From Daedaleopsis sinensis (Eukaryota; Basidiomycota; Agaricomycetes; Polyporales; Polyporaceae), in the NCBI GenBank assembly GCA_033807695.1, contig CM066307.1:1054001-1118000 (forward strand): a stretch of 64,000 nucleotides of DNA, read 5' to 3'. This document shows, in pieces, positions 1 through 10,854 of the stretch (position 1 is the first letter of the stretch; every line of letters starts with the position of its first letter). Both the position numbers and the translations under genes were made by a program. The notes under the pieces were generated by a model, which did not search any database, was not told where the DNA came from, and was given only the letters and a program-made list of their open reading frames with translations.

Positions 1-2583
1 GAGTACCATGCTGACACCGATCCCAGCCTATGGGACGTATTCTAAGCGTTTTCGGGAAGGACATCGAGAGTAAGTCCGATCATGGATACTCATATTTTCA
101 TGGGGTTGCGCACTCACATCGTACGACGTAGACATCGACAATCAGCTTCCAGGTAAGTTGGACCGAAATCAGACACCGTCCCAGTGTACTCACCGTCAAC
201 TATCTCATTCTAGTTTCTATGCGGCTCTGTAAGTGTATTCCTCTTCTATGAGAAGCGGTAGTCCTAACATCCTGATGCTAGTTGTGCTTACCATTGCGAA
301 CGTCGCTGGTAGTGTTGTGATCATCACCGTTGTTGAGCACTACTTCAGTAAGTGGTTCAGTGGCGCTTAATCAAAAGAGCATCAGGTTTTGATTTCGTAT
401 AGTCATCGCCGCGGTTGGTATCGCGGTTGGCTACAACTACTTCGCCGCCTTCTACCGTGCAAGCGCAAGAGAGCTCAAGCGCCTCGGTGCGTTTTGTCGA
501 GCTTTTGATTGACTTGTGGCAGCATTCTGACTACTAGAGTAGACAACATGCTGCGCTCGCTCTTGTATGCACACTTCGCCGAGTCTCTGTCCGGCTTGCC
601 CACCATCCGGAGTTACGGCGAGGTCGAGCGTTTCCTGCGCGATAACGAATACTATGTAGACCTCGAAGACAGAGCAGCATTCCTCACTGTGACCAACCAG
701 AGGTTCGTCTCATGGGCCGTTTACAATCTACCATAATGCTTACGGCGGTGGACTAACTAGATGGCTCGCCATTCGTCTGGACTTCCTCGGTGGTATCATG
801 ACTTTCATTGTAGGTCTTATATCGTTGCCGCACGTCAAGGCGAGAAACTCACGTCTCAACCACACAGGTTGCGATCCTGGCTGTCTCGAATGCGTCCGGT
901 ATTAATCCCGCGGAGATTGGTCTTGTCTTGACATACACGAGTAAGTGCCACGGATAGAACGTACTAGCGGCTACTAACAAACGCATACAGCTTCTCTCAC
1001 CCAGCTCTGCGGCATGCTCACCCGGCAGTCTGCCGAAGTGGAGGTCAGCATCTACATCACCTGCCTCATTCGAGCATCCTGATCATACTTCTCATGTAGA
1101 ACTATATGAGCTCCGTGGAACGCAGTACGTTTGTCTGCACTGTAAACAAAGTTGTGGATACTGACATAAATGGGTGGCTAGTCGTACACTACAGTCGCCA
1201 GGATCAGATCCCTCAAGAGGCTTCGCACGAGGTCGCCGAGCACAAGCCTCCTTCAGAGTGGCCAACTGAGGGCGCGATACAGTTCAAGGACGTCGTCATG
1301 CGCTACAGGGCCGGTCTGCCCTTCGTCCTGAAGGGTCTATCGATGCAAGTCAATGGGGGAGAGAAGATTGGAGTAGTTGGAAGGTGCGTCACTAACGCTT
1401 CCATACAGTTGATCGACGTGGAGCTTAGATGATTCCGTTTTGCAGAACGGGTGCCGGAAAGTCTACATTGATGCTCGCGCTCTTCCGCATCGTCGAGCTC
1501 TCGTCCGGTTCAATCACCATCGATGGGTAAGCGCATTAAACGCGCAAGATATTTAGTCCTCTCAACTTTACACTTTCTTTTCCCTAGCGTTGACATTTCC
1601 ACGATTGGGCTGAAAGATCTTCGGAGCAAGATATCCATCATCCCACAAGATGTGCGTAGCTTGTTGATATATTGCAACGCATACACTCATCCTCTCGGTC
1701 TCGTAACAGCCTTTGCTATTCAGTGGTAAGCCCATTCCAAAGGCTGAGAGTTGAATTCCTCCCTAATCTGAACCAGGCACCATCCGCTCCAACCTCGATC
1801 CTTTCAACCTCTACGTAAGCCAATACAAACCAACGATTCTATTGCGCTGTCCACGCTGACCGCCCTCCCAGACCGATGCGCAATTATGGGACGCCCTCCA
1901 TCGGTCCTTCCTGGTGGAGTCGCCTAAGGTGGACGTCGATGGCACCCACTCCCCCACTTCTCGCTTCAACCTCGACACCGTCATCGAAAGCGAAGGCTCG
2001 AACTTGAGCGTGGGAGAGCGCAGCTTGCTCAGTTTAGCTCGAGCACTGGTGAAGGACAGCCAGGTCGTCGGTACGTCTCACAATCGTGCTCATGTTGATC
2101 ATCTTGTACTCATACACATCGCAGTGCTTGACGAAGCAACGTAAGTATTTTTCGTCAGTCAACTCATCTGTCCAGGTGGCTCATGTACTCTGTAGAGCGT
2201 CGGTGGACTTGGAGACAGACGCTAAGATCCAACATACGATTCAAACCCAATTCCGACACAAGACGCTGCTGTGCATCGCTCGTACGTCAGATACAACTCC
2301 GTGGAGAGCAGTTCTGATACTATTCGACCCGCACTGCAGATCGGTTACGCACCATTGTCTCCTACGACCGAATCCTCGTCCTGGATTCAGGCAAAATCGC
2401 GGTAAGAGGCCACAACCACCTTCGACCTGCAATCGACTCTCTGACCCTACTCTGTTGTCCTCTTAGGAGTTTGACACTCCACAAAACCTGTTCAACTTCC
2501 CGGGCGGAATCTTCCGCGGGATGTGCGAGCGCAGCGGGATCACTCTCGACGAGATCGAACGCTCGCGTTCCAAGATGGCATGA
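1..2583 (+). CDS. ABC transporter, ABCC/MRP subfamily (Yor1-like), 3' part
   Basis: C-terminal half of a full-length ABC exporter that pumps conjugates or drugs across the plasma or vacuolar membrane using ATP. The gene enters from the left edge and is cut by many short introns. Spliced exons give the last transmembrane helices (about 230-480), then the linker with [14 protein letters not shown] (about 580-620), typical of ABCC transporters. The second nucleotide-binding domain follows. Its Walker [10 protein letters not shown] spans the intron near 1386-1446, the Q-loop ends in SIIPQD, the signature is [15 protein letters not shown] (about 2005-2050), Walker B is VVVLDEAT across the intron near 2072-2124, and an H-loop region (LLCIADRLRTI) follows. 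The signature reads SVGER rather than SGGQQ, as is common in the second NBD of fungal ABCC proteins. The stop is at 2581-2583. It converges on the transcription factor gene ending at 2792. The substrate cannot be told from sequence. Confidence 0.9.
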
Positions 2584-2791
2584 ACACAAGAACGAATCAA
2601 GAAGTTGCATGAACGATATACTGATAGATCTACACAGTCCGTATATGTGGGGAATGTCATTGTAGCGCGTAGATTACAACGGGCACGAAAGCGTGGATAG
2701 GACGACGAAACATGATGAGGAACGGACGATGGCGCGCTTAGAATACAGCTAGAGCACATAGAGCACTGTTGCACACAGACATGGGGAGTTT

Positions 2792-5700
2792 TCACTGGGA
2801 CGTGGCTGGTTCGCCGTTGGGAGTATATCGCATCTGGACGTCTTGGTCCTGCTGCATGGAGTCCATCCAGCTGAACCCTATCATGGTGGGGACGTGACGT
2901 TGAGCAACCAAAAGACGCGCGAAAAGCGAGACCACGTACCTGGCAGAACCATGCTGGACCACGTCGAGTCCGTGAGGGTCTGCATCGACTGCAGCAGCTC
3001 AGGGTCGAAGGGCAGCGGGGGCTCATACAGCCCGGCCCCATCAGCAGGCAGCGCCTGCTCCGGGTACCCCAGTCCAAGGCCGTCGAACATCTGCGCATCG
3101 GCATTCGCTTCAGGCTTGACCGGCCCGTGTGCAGCAAGAGAGACGGGGGCGGGCATGGCACTCGGATGGTCTGACACACTGTCTGTCGCGCTGACCGCGA
3201 GGGAGCGCGTGGCGCGCTTGAGTGCCGCTGGGGAGTAGTCTATGTTTGCGTGCGGGGAGTCCAGGAGCCCGTAGAGGAAGCGTGAGTACATCTTGGGCGC
3301 GTGCCGGTCGTCGATCGCGATGTCCGGGGAGCCGAGGAAGTTCGCGGTGTCCTGGACCATTGTGCGGATCTCGACGCGGGTGTCTCGCGGGATGTACGGG
3401 ACATAGCGCGGATGCAGCAGCTGGCGCGGACGTTAGAGGGGCTGCGCAGCGAGGAGACGGCATACGGGCGTTGTCGCATACCTTGAGGAGGAATGCACAT
3501 GTGAATATGAGCAAGACGCATTGCGAGTCCGATGCGTATCGCATGAACGTGCCTGTGTGGATGACGATGAGCCAGGTTCACTTCAGTTGAGAGTAAGGAA
3601 ACCTACGCAAGCGTGGAGTCGCGATCTCGTCCAACACAGTCCTGATGAGGTCTTTCGCGGCCCGCAAACACTAACCAGATGTCTCAACGCGGAACTTGCG
3701 ATCGACAGCAAGATCTCCTACGCACCCTCCATAGCATAGCCTCGTTGACACTATGGGACTCGTCCTGTCCCAGATGTTGGAAGGCAAAAGATAGCACCGC
3801 CATCCGCGAGTAGCTGAAGAGCACCTTCATGTAGCTGGTACGGAACTCGAAGGACTCAGTGTCACGCTTCTCCTCGCGGAACCGCGCGGACCAGGTCTCC
3901 CACAGGCGTGCAAGGGTGTCGTCGGTCTCCGAGGACTCAGAGGTGACGTCGACGTTCTGCGCGGATGATGAGTGTCAACTACCAACACATAAACGCAGGC
4001 CGACTGACCGCGTTGAGCCCTGCTGGGTGTTCTGGATTACTGAAGATGACGCCCCGGTAGTCTGCGAGGGCCCTCATCACTGCCCGCCGGGCGCAGAGGT
4101 GGATGTCGTCGGACATGTTGTACGGGGAGCTCTTGTACCAGAACTCGGTGTGGTTCGCGACGTAGTCGGTATTGCTGATGATCGGCGCCTTCCCGTATTG
4201 GGACGAGAACGCGCGGTCGTGCACGTAGCAGCAGAGCCATATGCGGGTGCGGTTCAGCACCTCGCGTGCGTGCTGCTCGTTCTGGTGCTCGACCGTTGTC
4301 GTGTGGTGCAGGTTGATATCGGTCGCGATTCTTGGTGACGTTGTCAGCTGAGACCCCAGACGCACGCCTGATAAATACGACGTACCGGATAGCTAACCCC
4401 AAGTACACAAACGCTCGATCTTCCTCCCATTTCCTCGCGGGAACGGGCCACAACGCGAGGAGCAAATAGGCTGCGACGGTCTCGACACTCTTCTGACCGC
4501 CGATGAGGGTCGACCCTCCCGCAAGACGAGCACATGTCATGGCTTGTTGGTACAACTCCGGCCGCTCACCATAATACCTCGAAGCAATACCACAGACTGC
4601 ATGATCATCAGTTGCATGCACCATACGCGGGATCGGACCTGTACTGACTGGTGGTGAATAGCAGTGGGCTTCTCCAATACGTTCTCTGGGCAGTATAGAG
4701 TACAGGGTCTAAGATTGATACAGATGGATTCATATGGTCGAAATATCTGTGGAAGAGTTAGCAACATCGTTCCGACGCGAGCACACCACGCACATTTTGA
4801 ACAGCTTCTCTACTTCTACCGGGCTGACGAGCCCACTCCGCAATATGTACGGGGCTTGATGTTGCGCATACATGATCGACCGATCTGGACCTGGGCCTAG
4901 CGAAATGAGCCCGACACCCTCGTCGTCAGATCCCGCACAACTCACTGCTCGCGCGGAAGTAGTCCTCGTTCGCCATCCCATACTCGTTGTCCTCGGTTGT
5001 GCTGACGCTCGGGCTCCGGCTCGACTTGCGGCTTCGCGGCTTCTTCTTGAGGCTCATGTTAGCGAGCAGCCCGATGGGCGTAGCGTCGACGGGGAGGATC
5101 GCGAGCCTCTCGCGTGTCGCGCTCTTCTGGCGCCGCGAAGTGCGGCCGCTGCTGACTGTCACGTCAGACTTGGCCTGCGACGTGCTCGCCTCGTTCGCGG
5201 GGGGGCCTTCCGGCCGCGCGCGACCGCGCTGGGCCTCCGCCGGCTTCGCGTCGACGTCTTGCACCTCGACGTGAATGTCGCTCTTGTAGCCGTCCTCCTC
5301 GCTGTCGCCCTCGGCGTCTTCGGATTCGCTGCTGCTGTCCTTCCATCCGAGCAGGTCTCCTCCCCCAGATAGCAGGTCCTTCGTAGCGCCTGTGCCACCC
5401 ATCTTGATGTACCCTCCGAAGGCTTCGATGGACTCTCGCGCCTTCGCTATCCAGTCCAGAACGTCCGGCTTCGTAATATGGATTGTCGTCGGTTCCGGAG
5501 TGCCTATCTCTGATGCGCTCAAGTCCGATAAGTTGGACGGGTCAGTGTTAGATGCAGAGTGGGAGTGGGATGGTGATGGTGATGGGGCATTGGTGTCGGA
5601 CTGCTTTTGGCTGGCGCGTTTGTTCGCTTCCTCCAATTGCTTCATAAGCTCCTCGATCTTCGTGGCCTGTTCGCGAATCTGGCCAAGGAGCAAGTCTCGT

Positions 5701-6768
5701 CGTCTGTTTGCGCGCGCGCGCACGAACCGTTAGCGACCGCGACCATACTCGGACAGATGACTGCGTACGGAGGTGCTCGGCGTTTCTTCCTGCCCGGAAT
5801 AACACATTCATGACCCCCGTTGAGGCAACGTTTGCATATATCGGGATCCGTCTTGAACTCGCACTTGACCTAGAGTGACACCTTGTGAGAACCACGGGAG
5901 CTACGCCCAACTCCGTGTATGCGCACCTTCAGACCCTTGCAGCGTGCGCATGCCCCCAGACTGTGCCCCGTCCGCGATCGGTGAACTCAGGGTTTGGGGG
6001 ATGAGGGCACAGACGTAACACTTACGGCTTTGGCGGCTTCGCGCTGTCCCCCTTTGCCTGTACACCCTCCTCATGCATGTCTCCGTCCGCCGACGATGTC
6101 TCGCCGTCTCCGTCGTCGAGCACACGCATGCGCTTCGCGGCGTGGAGGCCACCGGGGCTCTCGGCGTAGTGAGCCTGGTATATGCCCATGTTCTGGCTTG
6201 GAGAGGAGCCGTAGTTGGGGGTCACCGGGGCTGAGTAGATGGGCGTGCGCTCTCCTTGGAAAGTGGGGACCGTGGGCGTGCGGCCAGATACCGAATGACC
6301 ATTGGAGCCCGTGCGGGCATGCTGGCCCATCGGGAGCCCCTGGCCCTGGTTATACGCGTATGCAGAGGTATCGTCGCTGTAGTACGGGGAGGACGGCAAG
6401 TTCTGGCTGCCGTCGCCAAACGCGAGACCGGGGTACTGAGAGGTCTGATCTGGATAGTACTGACCGCCACTGTAGATCTGGTTGAAATGCTGCGACTGCG
6501 CGTGGGGATCGGGGAAGGTGAACATGTAGTCACCCGCACCGCCGAACTGCTGCCTGCCGAAGTTGTTGTTCATAGGGAAACTCGTCGTCTGCTGCGGGCG
6601 GGGGCGGTCCACGGTAGACGTGAGGTCGCCCTGTAGGATGTCGTAGCGAGTGGGATCGATGTCGTACTCGTTCTCGAGCTGAAGGGGTTGGGTTGGGATA
6701 TGGTCGTGACTCCGAGGCCAGTCTACGTCGAGAAATTGGGGATGCGGGGGATGCTGTTGTTGTGCCAT
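2792..6768 (-). CDS. Zn(II)2Cys6 transcription factor, PriB-type, with fungal transcription factor domain
   Basis: Nuclear DNA-binding regulator read right to left from ATG 6766-6768. Exon 1 (to about 6022) is a Gln/Tyr/Ser-rich low-complexity N-terminus. The zinc cluster is split over small exons: ACARCKGLK near 5920-5960, then VKCEFKTDPDICKRCLNGGHEC near 5810-5873, giving the C-x2-C-x6-C-x-C-x2-C spacing class. A basic stretch GRKKRRAPP and a coiled coil (QIREQATKIEELMKQLEE) follow near 5640-5700. An acidic, Ser-rich linker leads to the fungal-specific regulatory domain (about 3860-4900), with the hallmark LNRTRIWLCCYVHDR and a downstream QFGK-like SQYGKAP. The last two exons join CCA/GGG across an intron near 2900-2938 and end at TGA 2792-2794. 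The linker spacing resembles PriB of shiitake, but the target genes are unknown. Minor exon edges are approximate. Confidence 0.88.
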
Positions 6769-8645
6769 GATGAAAGAGCTAGCGTTATAAGGTGGTAGAA
6801 CAAGCGGGAGAGGTAGGGTAGCCTATGGGGGTAGGTGGGGGTCCGCACGTCGTTCGGCTAGTGTGATCTACATGAAGGAATACATCACCTCTTTTGAGTG
6901 AACGTCCTATGAGGAGGGTCCGTTACGTACGATCGTGGCCACACCCAGCAAGATAGAGCCATGAAGCGTGTGGGAGCTGGCTGAGGACGAGGAGGACAGG
7001 AAGGTAGCTATGAGAGGGAGGTGCATCCGGCGTCGATGTGTAAAACCCGAGACTGATTGAACGCCCTTTTCCGCAGCGGGCCAGCGCCCACACTCGCCAA
7101 ACACCCGCGGCAAACCTATTCCTTTTCCATACTGTCGATCTTCCGAGTCTACAGCCCTGCTACAGCCCATTCTAATTCCTCCGAGATCAAGAGCCACGCC
7201 ATTTGCAAACCGTCCGTACTAGTTACAACTTACAAGTACGACAACAACGCAGTCCACGGTGGCCTCTAGTATGTGAGCGGCTGATTCTATCACCGCATCT
7301 TCTATAGTAAGCGACGGGTTACGGAAAAGGCAATTGCCTCCTTGGGAAGGCGGACACACCATACCTCTCTCTGTCGACTAGCAAAGATTGGGGAAGCGAA
7401 TGAGAATACCCTATAGGTGACAAGAGATGGAGTGGGACGTGCACATACAGTCGGAATGGTCCCAATTGCGATCCAGGAATATAGTTGGTGTCGGAGACGT
7501 CAAGCGCCCAAATACATCGGATCGTGACTCGGACTCGGAAGTGAGTTCTGACTCCTCTAGACGTTGATGAACGATGTCTTCCCAGCTGTGTATCATGTGC
7601 CGTACAGATAGACTGATATTAGAAGAGCTCATGATGAGCAACTCCAAGCATAGTGAAGGAGGACCGGAAGTTTTCTGAACCTTTTGAGAAAGTACCTTAA
7701 GCTTATGTTGGAGCGTCTTTCTAACAAATCGATATCTGAGACATATGAAAGGAACTAGCAGACTGTCCTTTGTAATTTACAAGCTTCTATGAGGAGGTTC
7801 ACTATTTCAATCTGCAAGCTACACTGGTAATCTTGAGCCCGACCGCTGAGCGCCTCGGAAAAGACGCGTTGCGACGCGTCGGTGGCGGCGATGTATCTTT
7901 CAATTCTAGCAAATTCTCGAATAGTGGTTAACGTCCATTAACATCATAGCATCGCAGAGACTGTTCGAGAACGATATTGGGGCCATGGCCATGACTGGTA
8001 TATAAGAGGCTCAGGAGGGGACGGCCAGTAGCTATTAGCCTGCCGCCGGCGTGGCAGCGCGGAGTCGAATGTACTATACCATTGAGTCGGGCCCACTGTA
8101 ATAAGTGGTAAGTTGTTTACTAGGTAAGTAATAACTTCATTTCTGCTTTCGTGAAACTGATGTCCTACTATACTGGCTGACAAAGTACATAAATGTATAC
8201 TACTATACCGAGTCGTGTGAAAGTTGACTTATACTTACAGTATAGTGTTGAAGACTGGCCGGTCGGCCATTGGTTCCTATTGAAATAGTGATGTTTAAGT
8301 TGTTTAAGTGATTCCTAGCTAGATACCCGAGGCGCGGCGCTCACTGACAAGCCTGTGGTAGGCTGGTAGCAGCGGCCCCAAAGCTTTCTTCTGTAATTGC
8401 CATTGATATTCACAGGTTCAAACATTTGGACATGTGTCTTGCCAGTGTGTATGTAAAAAACAATTGCATTCAAACTGAGAAGTTTTTCATCGACATCACC
8501 CACCGGGACGAAGTCACGGGAAGTGCTAGTTCGTCAGTGTGACGCAGTGCCAACGATCTCCGAGTCGGGTAACGATTTAACCGCACCTTATAGACCTACC
8601 ATGCGCCCCTCATGTACTAGACCTTTCACTGTGCGCATAGATGGT
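6769..8645. other. Gene-poor upstream region of the Zn2Cys6 gene
   Basis: The first few hundred bases are presumably promoter and 5' leader of the transcription factor gene. From about 7650 the base composition becomes AT-rich and all open frames are short, with no codon pattern or recognisable domain. No clear gene, tRNA or intact transposon was found here. Confidence 0.5.
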
Positions 8646-9740
8646 GGTGAAAATCACCCCGGAATATAACCCACGGTGCGGGTGAGAAAGCAGGCATCCC
8701 GGGTGATTTAGCCCCGGTGTCCGGGCGTCTGAAAGGGGTGAAAAAAGACCGAGAAATGACCGAATTCACCCCCACCTAAACACACGATTATGGTACTCAT
8801 ACGTTGCAGTAGGGGGCAAATTCACCCACGTTCCGGGTGATATTGATTATAGCAGGCTTCCCATTATGCCCTGGTTTGAAATCGCGCACACCGTATAGCA
8901 ATGGATAGCATAATGATTCATTCAGATACATGTACATGCGTAGATACATATTTCATACACATTTAACAAGAAGTGAGCGCGGGCAGGGCTACATACCGCG
9001 GCCGTGCAGTAGCACTGCCCAGCTTGAAGCCCCGGACCAGCCGCAGCGGGGGAATGTTAAACCTAAACCTCTGTATGCTTATGTTCCCTACCGTTTGCTG
9101 CTTGCTGTCGTCGCGCATTCAGCCGGTTGTGGTGCCACAAAGGGCGGCCTCCGAGTCGCATGTTGGCTGGCTCATGTTAGCAGATCTACACATATGACAG
9201 TACACCCCAGACATACCTGTAGGCCTCCACTGTACACCCAGCACCCTCGGATCCAGGAACCAGTCATCAGCCACCATCCCAGCTGTGTTGTCGCCCTAGG
9301 AGGCCAGTGACAGATCCAAGGGTGTCAGGCAGCCAGAAGTTGCCAGTGCGCCAGACCTAGATCCAAGATCAGATGAGACCGGAGTGCCTGAGAGTCGGTG
9401 ACCAGCTTTCAGGATGGAGCAGGATAGTACTTTGGTAGGCCAGCAGTTGAGTGAGAGGACAGCTGAGGATGGATGGAGCTCGAGACGACAGAAAAGTTTG
9501 AAGTCGAACACTCATCGATCTCGAAAGCGCCGACTTAGGGCAGGCATCACCTGCTATATCGGGCAATACGTTAAGCGCCAGTTTCCGCCATTTGCTGATG
9601 TCAAATGCAGGTATCCAAATCACCCCCAATCCTGATGAAACCGAGGGAGTTATTATTGCCTCACAATCACCCCTTGCCAGGAATCACCCGGAACGGGGGT
9701 TAATTCCGGATATCAACCCGGCCGGGGGTGAAAATAACCC
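8646..9740. mobile_element. Degenerate non-autonomous DNA element with inverted ends
   Basis: Two ends of a roughly 1.1-kb segment are imperfect inverted repeats. The left arm at 8659-8685 begins CCGGAATATAACCCACGG and runs into GCGGGTGA. The right arm at 9682-9711, reverse-complemented, reads ATCCGGAATTAACCCCCG then TTCCGGGTGATT. Both ends also carry a GGTGAAAAT(C/A)ACCC block (8646-8660 and 9725-9740). A 12-nt piece, CGTTCCGGGTGA, recurs exactly inside the left end at 8829-8840 and inverted at 9684-9695. GGGTGA-type motifs cluster at both ends, as subterminal transposase-binding repeats do. No transposase frame lies inside. It ends about 78 bp before the reductase start codon. No target duplication could be defined, so limits are approximate. 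Confidence 0.5.
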
Positions 9741-9817
9741 ACGTTTATCCTTACAGTGTTTTCTCGTCTATTCCTTAGCACAACGCAGTGTCACTCTTCC
9801 CGCAAGCCAACCTTGCA

Positions 9818-10854
9818 ATGGCTAACCCAGTCAATATCTTCCTCATTGGCGCGACAGGTAGGTCTCACGCGGAGAGCATCAATATCGAACGTCATCAGCT
9901 CACGCCGCCGGCATATTTAAAGGGTACATCGGCGGCGCCGTTCTCACAACGCTTCTCGAAGAGAAGGTGTCCCCCGCCTTCGCCCGCTACAAACTCACTG
10001 CGCTCACACGCAGCGACGAGAAAGCGCAGAAGCTGCGTTCTCTCGGCGTCGAAGCTGTCGTCGGCTCGCTCGACGACGTGGACATGCTGCAGGACGTCGC
10101 GAGCAGGTCTGACGTCGTGATCGAGTGCGTGAGTAGTTTCTGTACTCGCCCTCTTGGACTGGTATTTGAATTCGCTTAACTACTCAAGTACTCATGAACG
10201 GCCGTGATACAGGCTGATGCGGATCATATGCTGTCTAATAACGCCCTTCTCGCCGGATTGAAAGTGAGAGCACATGCGACCAACACAACGCCCATCCTGA
10301 TCCATACGGTAAGCATACGCATACGTGTATATGGACGGACTACTTTGCATGCACGCTGACGCGCTGACGAGTGAAATCCAATATTCAGTCAGGCACTGGT
10401 ATGTTGTTATGTCTACCTGAACGCCGGCGCCACATTCTGAGCACTCCGAACCCATATACAGGGGTCTTGGCAGATAATGCGGGCGGAATGCACGGCACAG
10501 AGTTCGTGTACTACGACTCGGATGCCGACCAAATAGAGCGGATCCCGGAGACACAGCCACATAGAGACGTTGACCTGAACGTCGTCGCCGCCGACAAAGA
10601 AGGTACTGATGCAATGATCTCGTGCCATGGTTACTATGCTGATTTTGACTGGTGATGTGACAGGTTATGTCAGAACATACATCGTCCTCCCGTCGACCAT
10701 CTACGGGCTTGCTTCCGGACCTTTGGTCAACGCCGGGATCATGAACGCTCAGTCTCAACAGATCCCTGATCTCATACGCGCCAGCATGGACCGGAAGCGA
10801 GCTGGCATGGTCGGGGAGGGGAAGAACTACCACCCTAACGTACATATCAACGAG
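9818..10854 (+). pseudogene. NAD(P)-binding atypical SDR/NmrA-like reductase, 3'-truncated
   Basis: Rossmann-fold dehydrogenase related to NAD-dependent epimerase/NmrA-like proteins of basidiomycetes. Exons are 9818-9857, 9923-10128, 10213-10308, 10389-10398, 10462-10602 and 10664-10854, all in frame (228 codons). The N-terminus MANPVNIFLIGATGYIGG carries the GxxGxxG dinucleotide motif. Later segments include TALTRSDEKAQKL, LIHTSGTGVLAD and IVLPSTIYGLASGP, the last holding the family's YG. The fourth exon is only 10 nt. After NVHINE at 10854 the expected next exon (a V-A-D-L-Y-type segment followed by about 100 residues) is not found. Downstream frames look unrelated and run into repeats. The family usually has about 330-350 residues, so this copy looks broken at its 3' end. 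If an unseen distal exon exists, the gene could be intact. Confidence 0.65.

Noticed and set aside
7411..8503. Small AT-rich frames upstream of the Zn2Cys6 gene
   Set aside because: No codon bias, no conserved motif, and no splice-compatible neighbours.
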